Assembly: GCF_000372725.1 (NCBI RefSeq)
Contig: NW_005200599.1
Span: 6,077-70,076, forward strand
DNA: 64,000 nt
Direction: 5' to 3'
Origin: Emiliania huxleyi CCMP1516
Lineage: Eukaryota > Haptophyta > Isochrysidales > Noelaerhabdaceae
Shown piece after piece: positions 10,550-19,850 of the stretch; the stretch's first letter is position 1; every line of letters starts with the position of its first letter. The notes below the pieces were generated by a model. That model did not search any database. It had not been told where the DNA came from and saw nothing but the letters and a program-made list of their open reading frames with translations. Position numbers and translations under genes: made by a program.

Positions 10550-12181
10550 ATGATGGGCAGCGTGCGTGACCTCAACGACCAGGGCGTCGAGTACAGTGTG
10601 CGCAAGACCGAGGCCGCGTGGCGCGAGGCCGGCTGGTCCGGTGAGGACTCGGTCTGGGCGGCGCCTCTCACAGCTGCTGCCGTGAACAGGCGGGAGCAGC
10701 TCTCGGACGAGGAGTACTACGTGCTGCGGCAAAAAGGGACCGAGTACCCTGGATCAGGTCAGTCCGCCCACCGATTGATACAGCGCTTAAGAGAGGTACA
10801 ACCACAGCTCAATGAGGGAGCACCCGAAGTGCAACGCACCACACACAGACGATTGAGGGGGTCACAATTCACAGACCTTGCTTTAAGAAGAGAATACCTC
10901 CCATGCGCTAACCAGCCTACTCACACACGAGGCGTGCCGTGCGTGCTCAGGCAAGTACGACAAGTTCTACCCAAAGGCAGGCCACTTTGTGTGCGGCGGG
11001 TCGCAAGCACGCGCGGCGCGGCGCGCCGTGGCCTGTGAACGGCGTCTCTTCACACCGCGCTGCCGTGAACAGGTGCGGCGCGCCGCTCTACTCCGCTGCG
11101 GCAAAGTTCGACAGCGGGTGCGGTTGGCCTGCTTTCGACCGGATCGTCAAAGGCAGCGCGCACACTGGTACGTCTGGCAACCACCCCCAACCAGCTCTTC
11201 GGTCAGTGGGCTGCGGATCCCCATAGGCACAGGGCAGTGCGCCGGCAAGCCGACGGGCGCCTCCTCATTAAGTGCTGCTACTACTGTCAAACGCCGCAGG
11301 CGCGGTGTGGTGACGCACTCTCGCGCACTCTCGCACTGGTGCAATCTCGTGCAATCTCCCTCAGGCGCTGTGGTGACGCAGACAGACACCTCGCTCGGGA
11401 TGCGGCGCGTCGAGATCCTCTGCGGCTCGTGTGGCGGCCACTTGGGCCACGTCTTCGAGGGCGAGACAGTAGAGCGCGAGATTGCGCGAGGTTGCGCGAG
11501 GTTGCGCGAGGTTGGTGCTGAGGAGTGCGGGCTGGTGGACGTGCGGCGACGTCGCCCCGAGATCGCTTGTGAGACGGATTGGTTGGCGCAGTTGATCATC
11601 CGAGACTGCATGACACTGCCCGAGGTTGTCCGAGATCGCCCGCGAGATCTCGCGAGGGTGTTTGCTCCCCTTCCAGGCGAGCGCTTCACCCGGACCAATG
11701 AGCGGCACTGCGTCAACTCGGCGTCGGTGAGGTGCGTCAGCTCGCCTTGCACTGGAAAGCGGGGCGGGGGGAGGGGAGGGAGGGGGGGGGGGGGGTCGGT
11801 GACCTCGGACGTGGAGTCGCGAGGGCTGCCTGAGCCTGAGGAGGGCCTTCCGCGCACCTCTGACCTCGTCCAGGTACGTCGACGCTCCGCTGCCCGACGG
11901 CGCAGCCGAGACCAAGGTTCCCCGCACCCGAGCACGCTTCGACCATCTCGGAACCGTCTCGGAACTTTCTCTCGGAACCACCTCGGAACCTAGTCGGAAC
12001 TTGCCCGGAGCCTTTCCACGGGTGCTGCCAGCGCCCGTGAGGACGGCTCGAAGGTAACCACCATCCTCGGAACCTTCTCGGAACCTTCCCAAAGGTGCTC
12101 CCCGAGCCCGAGGACGACGCCGCGGGCGCGAAGAGCATCCTGAGCGAGCTTATCGGCAAGAAGGGAGGGCAGGGAGACTGA
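10550..12181 (+). CDS. msrB: Peptide-methionine (R)-S-oxide reductase, eight exons
   Basis: This enzyme reduces methionine-R-sulfoxide in proteins, normally with thioredoxin. Exons fitted by eye: 10550-10620, 10690-10757, 10951-10999, 11073-11152, 11365-11460, 11677-11731, 11874-11916, 12095-12181. Joined, they give 182 residues without a break. Hallmarks in order: WREQLSDEEYYVLRQKGTE, the zinc CGGC, KFDSGCGWPAF with the usual resolving-type Cys, the second zinc CGSC followed by GGHLGHVFEG, and the catalytic RHCVNSAS. Introns 1, 4 and 5 must begin with GC; the others begin with GT. Intron 1 is 69 nt and leaves the frame open. Intron 5 (11461-11676) carries GCGCGAGGTT repeats and intron 7 carries TCTCGGAACC repeats. 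The first ATG pair is at 10550/10553; the frame is open upstream to about 10346, so a targeting peptide or an earlier exon is possible. The acidic tail after YVDAPLPDG extends past the usual MsrB end. Confidence 0.9.
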
Positions 12182-12488
12182 GCTGTGTAGATGGCTCGGC
12201 CGACACTGCGGCGGCTTGCGTGGCTGACAGCCCTGACCGTTCCTTCTCTCGCTCGCAGCAGACATGGAACCTTGCACGCCCGCCCCCCGAGCCGGCGTGT
12301 CTGGGACCAACCAGTGAGTTGTGTAGAGCAGCGGTCCCGCGGCCCCCTTCTGAGAGTTGTGCACCCTGTGGTGTGGCGCGTTATCCCTGGGCCCCCGCAT
12401 ATACCAATTAATTCCCTCTTGTGTTTTTTCTCTCTTCGTGAACTCCGAACTCGAACGAGAACGCAGCCCCCCAAACTCGCAACTGAAT
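12182..12488. other. 3' flank of msrB, no gene seen
   Basis: Short open frames here have no coding character. It is presumably 3'UTR and intergenic sequence up to the inverted-repeat element. Confidence 0.4.
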
Positions 12489-13207
12489 CGTCAGGGGCGG
12501 GGAACCCGCAATTTGAGATGCTGAGGGCATTTTGAGTTGCAAAAAATCAATTTAGATTGCATTTTTCAACTCAGAATGCCGAGTTGACTTTTCGCATTTC
12601 AAGATGCACACCGCATTCCAAAGATGGTCCACGCATTCCAGGATGCGTCGACCATCCTGGAATGCGAACTGCATTCGTGAATGCGCTAGCATCTGGAGTT
12701 ACCCCTTTGCATTCTAGGATGCTCCTTGCTAATTCAAGTTGCCTTCCTTAACCTGAGATGCCCAGCATTTTGGCCAATGCCGCATGTCGGCGGGGCATCG
12801 GGTAGGCTGCGGCTCGGCCTGCGCCTCGGCAGTCGTTGCCGCTGCGCAGCTGGATATGGTGGCGCACGTGGCGTGGCCTGTCGTTTGCATGTTTTGCGGT
12901 GGCAGCCCATAACCGCACGAATTGTGCATGGCCCTCAGCAATCCGTGTTCGATCGGCAACGCCCGTGCCGCTGCTCTGTGTCTCGTTAGAATAGGCAATG
13001 AAAAACGGCGCCTGCTCTCGTCGCATGTGCGCCGGTTGAAGATGCACGAAGCAATTCAAGATGCATGAAGCAATTCAGGATGCGCGCGCATCCTGAATTG
13101 CTTCATGCATCTTGGGATGCTCGAGGCAATCTCAATTAAAATGGAGATCGTATCGGGCAATTTGAGATGCCGGAGCATTTCAAATTGCGGGTTCCCCGCC
13201 CCTGACG
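12489..13207. mobile_element. 719 bp terminal-inverted-repeat element (MITE-like)
   Basis: The first 34 bp (from CGTCAGGGGCGGGGAACCCG) and the reverse complement of the last 34 bp match at 33 positions. AAT flanks both ends (12486-12488 and 13208-13210), a possible 3 bp target duplication. The outer parts are AT-richer than the surroundings and built from variants of GCATTC and GATGC words. A near-perfect palindrome lies around 13074-13100 (ATTCAGGATGCGCGCGCATC). A GC-rich core at 12770-13030 looks like foreign filler. No transposase frame is present, so it would be non-autonomous. Confidence 0.8.
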
Positions 13208-13640
13208 AATTTTTCGTGCGAAGGCACCTTCTAAGGCACAGCACCGTGTTCTGACGCGTGACGGTCCGCGACAGTCTGCAAAATCTAGCGGACTATACGG
13301 GCGCTGTGAGCGTCAGACGTGGAGACGCGAGGGTTGCCCCCCCTTGCCCCACCACCTCGGTGTGTGTGGAGAAAATTACCTTACCTTTTACCTTACCTTG
13401 AGAGCGCAGCAGCAGGGCCGCCCCCTGTGGTGCCTGGGCGCTGTGCGTGCTGAATGGCGAGTAGACTGGGGGACGGGGGCTCCCCGAGGGTTGCGTCCAG
13501 GCGTACTAGGCCTCTAGTAGGCAACCAGGGAAACACTCTACAGACCTGCAGAGCCCCAAAATAATATTGTGGTTCGTTCCCTGTTCGTTCGCATCGCAGA
13601 CGAACTTCCCTGGTATTCTCGGCCTGCGGGTGTGAAGAAG
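13208..13640. repeat. Spacer with CCACCTC-(GT)n-TACCTTACC repeat
   Basis: Between about 13328 and 13400 lies CCTTGCCCCACCACCTC, a short GT run, GGAGAAAATTACC and repeated TTACC. The same composite ends introns of the carotenoid oxygenase gene on the minus strand (44.3 and 43.8 kb). No coding exon is visible around it. Confidence 0.45.
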
Positions 13641-13855
13641 AGGGTCGGGTGGGAGGAGAAAAAGAAAAGGTTCGAGTTCACGAACTAGTTCGAGGGTTCG
13701 GCGCCCAAGGGCGAACGACCGAACCGATGCAGCGAACCAAGTGGAGCCGTCCAGAGCGAACTCCGAAACCGAACGAACCGCGTCCGAGTTCACCGAACCA
13801 GTTCATGAACCAGTTCACCAGTTCACCCGTGAACTCGAAGGGCTGGTATGTTTTG
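13641..13855. repeat. GTTC/GAAC-rich block
   Basis: About 25 occurrences of GAAC, GTTC, TTCA or TGAA words are packed into 200 bp, including GTTCACGAACTAGTTCGAG and three GAACCAGTTCA-type units. Many can pair with each other. No gene is seen in it. Confidence 0.6.
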
Positions 13856-13866
13856 AGCGGCGTCCG

Positions 13867-14892
13867 TCAGCGGATGATGTATCGCGGTACCATCTTGTGC
13901 CAGCGGGATTTCGAGCGCTTTGCTGCATGCCCGGGCATGTAGATTGACTCGTGCAGCAGGGGCGTGATAAGTGGCTCGTCGTGAATGTCCCGCGTGTAGT
14001 AGTAGAATGAGAGAGACTTGCGCGTGTCACCAAGCGGGTGGTTGATCTGGTCAAGATGGCCGTGGATGGAGGTGTCCGTGACAGAAAAAATAACGACCCG
14101 ATTGAACTGAGGCAACACCTTGGCGTAGTAGTCGAGGAACGAGTAGTTCCCATCCGTCCGCCAAAGCTCGAACGAGCCGCCCCATTCCTCGCGCCAATCC
14201 TGATTGAGGTAGAGGAGGACGTTGATCCTTCGCCAGCCCGGTGTCGCCACTGTGCATCCGGGAGGGACCTGGGTGGACAGCTCCCGATGTTTTTTCTCCG
14301 AGCACTGCAGGTGCTGGTTGAAGTCGGTGTGGAGAGAGAGGAAGCCGCCGTTTGTGATCGAGAAGACGCCACCACCAAACATGCGTCGGTCAATCATCAG
14401 ATCGCGGATGCCTGTGAGCGTCTCGAGAAAGGCAACAAAGCGCGGCGATTGGAAGAAGTCGAAGAGGCGTGCGGTAGACAGTCCAAAGGCGCCGCCCTCT
14501 GCGTTCTCGGGATAGCCACCACGCCCGCGCTTGAAGCCCATTGTAGTCTGTCGGGTCTTCCAGAATGAGGTAGCTTCGTGCTTTGCCTGAAGCTCGCGCA
14601 TGCATGCGAGTGCCAAAGGTTGCGGCAAGAGGCCATCGATCACTATGTTTTTGAATGGCCGCGCGGTAGCGTACGCCTCGGCATGCTGGCGGGCGAGCAC
14701 TTGCAGCGCCTCTCCAGAAAGGGCACCTCGTCCCTGCACTGCACTCCGGTTCGCAGCGGGTTTGTGCTTGAAATATTGCTTTTCCCATGGTGGCCCGTGC
14801 ATCAGTTCCCCGCCCGAGCCAGGTCGCTGCACGTACGGCGAACAGCTCACCGACGCCGCGGCGCAAAGGAAGGGCAAGAGCAAACGTCGCAT
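13867..14892 (-). CDS. 2-oxoglutarate/Fe(II) dioxygenase, secretory-type
   Basis: This is a single 341-residue frame from ATG 14892. The N-terminus (RRLLLPFLCAAASVSC) looks like a signal peptide. The double-stranded beta-helix fold is indicated by GGFLSLHTDFN with the HxD iron ligands at about residues 190/192, the strand RRINVLLYLNQDW followed by GGSFELW, the distal histidine in SIHGHLDQ at about 277, and RKSLSFYYYT with the 2-oxoglutarate-binding arginine at about 291. This matches the 2OG-FeII oxygenase/prolyl hydroxylase-like group. The substrate cannot be told. The gene has no introns and stands alone on this strand, with the EF-hand gene ending about 390 bp upstream. Confidence 0.85.
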   Translation of the reverse strand: MRRLLLPFLCAAASVSCSPYVQRPGSGGELMHGPPWEKQYFKHKPAANRSAVQGRGALSGEALQVLARQHAEAYATARPFKNIVIDGLLPQPLALACMRELQAKHEATSFWKTRQTTMGFKRGRGGYPENAEGGAFGLSTARLFDFFQSPRFVAFLETLTGIRDLMIDRRMFGGGVFSITNGGFLSLHTDFNQHLQCSEKKHRELSTQVPPGCTVATPGWRRINVLLYLNQDWREEWGGSFELWRTDGNYSFLDYYAKVLPQFNRVVIFSVTDTSIHGHLDQINHPLGDTRKSLSFYYYTRDIHDEPLITPLLHESIYMPGHAAKRSKSRWHKMVPRYIIR

Positions 14893-15284
14893 GCCAATGC
14901 TCCGCTCCTGCCACAGCGAAGCGAGGCGGAGTCAGTACGGGGAAGCGGCGACTTAGCCCGCATAAGAAGCTCCCGCCGATCTTAGACCGCGTAAGCAACC
15001 CCGGCCCCGAGCGGCACGAAGTGACATGGGAGACACGTGACGTCACGTCAAGCTCCTTTGATTGCAACGGCAACGGCGCACAACGCGCAACGGCCCTGTG
15101 TTTTGTGTGGTAAATTTCTCTCTTCTTGCGTGAAAACGCGCGGGCATGTGCAGCCCCATGCTGTCTCATGCTACACATGTGCAACGATTGCCACTAGGAA
15201 GCCTCTCTTCCGTGGCTCTGCCTCTGGCTGCGAGACGAGAGCCTTCTCCGAACAGAGCTCCATCCCCTCCCTCCCCAGGTGCAT
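14893..15284. other. Intergenic between two minus-strand genes
   Basis: It contains the promoter side of the dioxygenase gene and the 3' flank of the EF-hand gene. No gene and no clear motif were seen. Confidence 0.4.
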
Positions 15285-16411
15285 CTACCGCCCAAACAGC
15301 CCGCCGAGGAAGCCGCCGCCCTCCGCGCCGCCAAACCGCGCCTAGGCAAGATCAGGTGGGCGAGGAAGTCCTTCACACACACACGTGTGCGCGCACGCGT
15401 GCGTGCGTGCTTGTTTGTGCGTGCCGCGCCTCGTCCGAAATGGCCTTGTACACCTACGAACAGGTGCATCGTTGAGGTGCGGCCGAGGTGCGGCCGAGGT
15501 GCGGCCGAGGTGCAGCCGAGGTGCAGCCGAGGTGCAGCCGATTGCGGCCGAGGTGCGGCCGAGGTGCGGCCGAGGTGTGGCCGAGGTGCGGCCGAGGTGC
15601 GGCCGAGGTGCGGCCGAGGTGCGGCCGAGGTGCGGCCGAGGTGCGGCCGAGGTGCGGCCGAGGTGCGGCCGATTGCGGCCGAGGTGCGGCCGAGGTGCAG
15701 CCGAGACACGGCCGAGGTGCGGCCGAGGTGCGGCCGAAGTCCTGCACAAACTCGATCTTGCCGTCGCCGTCCGCGTCGACGGATGCAAACATGCGCCCCG
15801 CCTATAGCCTCGGGCTGCCTCGGGTGTATCTCGGGCAACCTCGCCCCCGTCGACAGGAGCGAGCGTGCGCCCCGCCTGGTCCTCTGGCAGCTGAGGCGGG
15901 GGGTCGTGGAGGGGAGGGGTGAGGGCAGGCGAGGTGAAGAGGGGAGGGGAGGCGGTGCGAGGCGAGCCGGGGCGGGGCGAGGCGGNNNNNNNNNNNNNNN
16001 NNNNNNNNNNNNNNNNNNNNNNNNNNNNNNNNNNNNNNNNNNNNNNNNNNNNNNNNNNNNNNNNNNNNNNNNNNNNNNNNNNNNNCGAGGCGAGGCGAGG
16101 CGAGGCGAGGGGAGGGGAGGGGAGGGGAGGGGAGGGGAGGGGAGGGGAGGGGAGGCGGCGAGGCGAGGCGAGGCGAGGCGGAGGCGGAGGCGGAGGCGGA
16201 GGCGAGGCGAGGCGAGGCGAGGCGAGGGGAGGGGAGGGGAGGGGAGGGGAGGGGAGGGGAGGGGAGGGGAGGCGGCGAGGCGAGGCGAGGCGAGGCGGAG
16301 GCGGAGGCGGTGGCGAGGCGGAGGGGAGGGGAGGGGAGGGGTGGGGCGGGGTCTCGCATCGTCGCCCAGCGACGCCATCAGCGCTGTGAACTGCTCGAGG
16401 TCGATGAGCGC
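15285..16411 (-). CDS. EF-hand (calmodulin-like) protein, C-terminal exons
   Basis: Exons read on the minus strand: 16411-16358 (ALIDLEQFTALMASLGDD), a 15 nt microexon 15890-15876 (LPEDQ), 15801-15742 (AGRMFASVDADGDGKIEFVQ), 15453-15430 (VYKAISDE), 15341-15285 (ARFGGAEGGGFLGGLFGR and stop). Joined, they restore normal EF-hand spacing, with a complete calcium loop DADGDGKI and about 25 residues between the two hands. Both hands have Q where the usual loop position 12 has E. Introns use GC and GA donors. One intron contains the 11 bp array at 15478-15740; another contains the 100 N gap at 15986-16085. Exon 5' ends upstream of 16411 are not resolved; the frame stays open through VFTPLGFEQ. The role is probably calcium sensing. 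The microexon is inferred from spacing and direct repeats, so it is the least certain part. Confidence 0.65.
15478..15740 (+). repeat. 11 bp minisatellite inside an intron
   Basis: About 23 copies of GCCGAGGTGCG, with a few variants (GCCGATTGCG, GCCGAGACACG). It lies in the intron between the third and fourth EF-hand exons listed. Confidence 0.9.
15891..16357 (-). repeat. Intron with GAGGCGAGGGG-type arrays and an assembly gap
   Basis: Simple arrays of GGCGAG and GGGGA flank 100 Ns at 15986-16085. Two longer units of about 110 bp (16090-16180 and 16200-16300) are near duplicates. The gap is probably a collapse of this array. Confidence 0.8.
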
Positions 16412-16462
16412 CTGTTCAAAGCCCAGAGGTGTGAACACACGGGGGGCGGTCGGCTCGAGGAT

Positions 16463-16790
16463 GGCTGAGTGAGTGTCTTGTGAGTCTGTGTGTCGCTCCA
16501 GATTGCCGTCATCCCTTTGTGTCGCGTCCACCCATACCGCGATGGTGTCCAGTCCGAGCCGCTGGCTGTCCTTCACCTCTCTGTCTCTACCTCTCCTCGT
16601 CGAGGGGTGGCGGCGGCGCGGCGGGTGTGTGGCAGCCCAGCTCATTGAGTGTCTTGTGTCTGTGTGTCTGTGTGTCGCTGCCAGCGCGGTGCCGTCATCC
16701 CTTTGTCTCGCGTCCACCCATACCGCGTTGGTGTCCGGTCGCTGGCAAGACAGTGTCTTCGCCTCTCACTAAACAACGAACTAAGCGGCC
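16463..16790 (-). repeat. Two copies of dispersed repeat R2 (minus orientation)
   Basis: Segments 16463-16570 and 16640-16790 share the core GGACACCAACGCGGTATGGG (read on minus) with copies at 34.2, 37.8 and 49.1 kb. They sit upstream of the EF-hand exons and may be within one of its introns. Confidence 0.75.
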
Positions 16791-16794
16791 GGGC

Positions 16795-17260
16795 GCCTTC
16801 TCGAACTCGCTCGCACCGCGGTTCATCATGCCCGCCGCCTGTGCGAGGCATCCCTCTCCCGTCATCTCGGCCGCTCCTCGGCGGGCGCTGCCACTACCTC
16901 TGCGCGAGCCGCCTCAAACTCCACGCCCGCGGCCTGAGAGGGGCCGGGCAGTCAGTCGGCGGCGAGCCTGCGGCGCAGTGAGTCTCGCGCGGGGCACGCT
17001 GATCTCGGGCGCGCTGATCTCGGTGGCGGTCGCGGCGGTGGAGGCTGCGGCGAAGTCGGTGGTGGCGGCGGCGAGCAGTGGCAGCGAGCAGTGGCGGCGA
17101 GCAGGTGGCGGCGAGCAGTGGCGGCGAGTGCGCGTCAGGGTGTTGGCGACGGAGAAGGCCGTGGCGAGCCTCGGCGAATGGTTCAGCGAGGGCATTCCAG
17201 AGGTCAAATCCGCCGGTCTTCGTCTGTTCGATAAGAGACAGTTTGATTTCGGCGCGCACT
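16795..17260 (-). CDS. Possible exons of a minus-strand gene
   Basis: Minus-strand pieces with coding character are TKTGGFDLWNALAEPFAEAR near 17200-17240, and AAGVEFEAARAE near 16885-16930 followed, after a GT-AG interval, by AAGMMNRGASEFEKAPGR near 16800-16850. They could be 5' exons of the EF-hand gene. The plus strand is also open over part of this stretch (SLGEWFSEGIPEVKSAG with a GTGAGT donor at 17261), so the strand is not settled. Confidence 0.3.
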
Positions 17261-17344
17261 GCTCGGTGAGTAAGGAGTGCTCGCTGGCACAGCGGCAGCC
17301 GGCAGCACGACGACCCCACCAGCGCCATCATTGCTCCGAAGATG

Positions 17345-17790
17345 GGCACCATCATTGCTCGAAGAAGAATTCTCGACAGGCTGTCCCATCCCTCCCTTGG
17401 GTCCTACAAGATCCTGCTTGTGCAGGTGGGGACCCTGTCCTTCTCCCACCCCTCGTTTGGCGTGTCCGTTGTATTTATTTATTACCTTGGGTTGTGCCGT
17501 CCTCCCATCCCTCCCTTGGGTTGTCTGTTTTCTTTCTTTCTTTTCCCTTGGGTTGCGCACCACACACCTCTCCTTAAAATCCCTGTGTGGTGGCGGCGTG
17601 CCGTCCTCCCATCCCTCCCTTGGGTTGTCTGTTTTCTTTCTTCTTTCTTCCCTTGGGTTGTCCGTTTTCTTTCTTTCTTTTCACGGCTAGCGCATCACAC
17701 ACCTCTCCTTAAAATCCCTGTGTGGTGGCGGCGTGCCGTCCTCCCATCCCTCCCTTGGGTTGTCTGCTTTCTTTCTTTATGGGGCATGGG
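17345..17790 (+). repeat. Tandemly duplicated repeat R3 with CTTT-rich tails
   Basis: The string CTCCTTAAAATCCCTGTGTG followed by GTGGCGGCGTGCCGTCC and CCCTCCCTTGGGTTGTCTG occurs at about 17568-17640 and again at 17705-17770, each ending in a TTTC-rich run. The 17415-17490 part matches the reverse complement of the LINE 3' tail at 4030-4105. A related copy lies inverted at 36965-37035. Confidence 0.7.
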
Positions 17791-17904
17791 CCCTACTGCG
17801 AGGCGGAAGAGGGAGGTGGGGGGCAGGGAGAGGGGGGGGGAGAGGAGGGGGGGGGGTACGGGGGGGGCGGCATGGAGGGCGGGCTCTCAACGGCGACTTT
17901 CCAG

Positions 17905-18206
17905 GATCAGACCTGAAGGCAGCGGAGGAGGCGCACATCGCCAGTCTGGACGCGTATTGCCGCAAGCATTGGGCTCCGACGGGGCAGGTGGCAAATGGCC
18001 GATGGCCGGGCGGTGCGCCGCTCTGGTGGCATACAAGGGCCAGCCTGGACGACGGGGAGTGGGTGCCGCGCGTGCCGGCCTGGCAGTGCGCCGTGTGCGG
18101 GGAGGAAGCCTTCCCGTTTGAAGAGTGCGGGCGCTGCCGGCCTGCCCGCACAGCTCCAGTGCAGCACGGAGTGCCAGCGAGCACACAGGGAAGTACCGCG
18201 GGATAG
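17905..18206 (+). CDS. Possible C-terminal exon with a CxxC zinc-ribbon motif
   Basis: The frame reads AAEEAHIASLDAYCRKHWAP, then WVPRVPAWQCAVCGEEAF, then EECGRC and a stop at 18206. The spacing CxxC-x9-CxxC resembles a small zinc ribbon. The 5' boundary is probably an acceptor near 17905 (TTTCCAG). No start codon or upstream exon is identified. Confidence 0.4.
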
Positions 18207-18298
18207 AGCACACAGTGGATGCGACAGGAGGGCTAAAATCCGGAATATAGATTGCCAAGAGGGTGCTCTAGGCCGCAAAGACACCACACACGGTCTCC

Positions 18299-19036
18299 CT
18301 ACTCATGCGCTGCTAGCAGGAGGGTGCCAAAAATGAGGCGCGTTGTGAAACCGCAGCTGTAAAAAAAAACTCCTCCCTGCGGCATGTGCGCAGAACGGGT
18401 TGCGCAATGTGCGGCATCGTGTTGAGGGCTCTCGAGGGCAACGACGGCAGCGTTGCCGAGCTTGTACAGGGACTCGTTCCGACGTGAAGTCGCCGTGAAG
18501 GATTGACAAACAGGGCATTTTGCCCAAGATTTGCCCTCCCGCGCGATCTTCTCGCGTCGGCAAGCGCGCCGGCCAGGATGGGCGAGCCGGTCCCGCCACG
18601 CTGGACGGGCCAGCGGCTGGCACGCGCCGGCCACCCCGGCGGCGCGGCGGCCTCATCGCGCTCGTCGTCTGCGAGGCCACCGCTCGGCGTCGCCGCGTCC
18701 GACGGCGATGGCGCTTGGCTGTGAGGTGGGATGGCGGCATGGTGCGCGCGGGCGTGGGGGTGGTGCGGGATGCGCGTGCCACGAGCAAGCATAGTTTCAC
18801 CTCAGCCCACCCCGCAGGCGCGCCGACGTGCTGCCCGAGCGCGTTTGGAGGCAGCAGCAGCTCCTCGCGAGGCGCCTTCGGAGGGGTGCCACACCCCTTT
18901 CCCAGCCGCGCGCGAGTTGAGCTCCGATTTGCGCTCTTTTTCGCACACGCCCGACGCTAGTAGGTGAGGATCGACCATCCTCCGCAAGCAGGGCTTCGTC
19001 GGGCGCGTCTTCGTCGAGCGGTGGTGCATCTCCCAT
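18299..19036 (-). CDS. Possible multi-exon gene, structure unresolved
   Basis: ATG at 19036 begins an acidic N-terminus (MGDAPPLDEDAPDEALLAED) typical of a real start. Further down the same strand there is REGKSWAKCPVCQSF at about 18520-18560 in another frame, ending in a stop at 18299. Introns would be needed to connect them and I cannot place the junctions. No function is proposed. Confidence 0.3.
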
Positions 19037-19039
19037 GCT

Positions 19040-19850
19040 CCCACCCGCGCCCTCCTGGCAGCCCGCCCGCGGCCCACACCGACGCCCTCACGTGCTCACC
19101 CTAGTCGTAGGTGCGGGTTTTTTGCGTGCCCTCCTCCGTCGATACGGCGCTGGGCGATGGCTGGGCTTGTCGCCGGGCGAGCTGGCCCCTCAGTCGGCCG
19201 CGGAGCGGAGATGCGAAATCGAGGCGGCGCGGCCCCTGCGCGCAGCCTATCCGGCCGGCGCGCGCATGGTTCCGTAGCCCGTCTAGTGCCTCACTGACCA
19301 ACTCCAGCGCTACGGTGCACGTGGCCGGTGTGGTACTGGGGCTGGGCAGCCTTGGGGCCGGCGGAGACCGCCGTCTAGCGGTCGCACTAGTCGGATATCG
19401 TTGTTCAACCTGTTTGTTCAACGGTTGTTCAACCATGTTTTGAGCATTAATTATTAATTTGGGTTTGGGTCTCTGAGGTCGATACTAGCGTCTATAACTT
19501 GCCACAAGCATGCTTTACAAAAGTCCAGCGGAGCTGGACTCGCAGAACGGCCGTCCGCGCGCGCTGTGAACAGCGCCGTGGTTGAACACTGTTCAACGAC
19601 GTTGAACACGTGACGGTCCAGTAACCGTGACTGACAGGCTGGGGAGTCGGCTTGTGTATACGTGTCGCGATGAGACCTGGCCAAAAAGAGTTGTTTGCGG
19701 CTAGCACGCACCTGGCCGACGCGGGGCGGCCAAAGTCGAAAACGAGGACTGCCAACGAGCTGCAGGGCGGCTTTGCTTGGGGCTCTCACAGTCTGCTGTG
19801 AGAGCCCCTGTGTGAAGAGTGCGTAAAGAGCCGGAACCCAGCGAGCAGCG
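19040..19850. other. Intergenic, GTTCAAC-rich patches
   Basis: Two patches are rich in GTTCAAC/GTTGAAC: 19403-19437 and 19575-19607. Otherwise no gene is seen. It includes the promoter side of the ankyrin-RING gene. Confidence 0.4.

Noticed and set aside
15379..15740. Possible CRISPR-like array
   Set aside because: Units are contiguous 11-mers without spacers; it is a minisatellite inside a eukaryotic intron.
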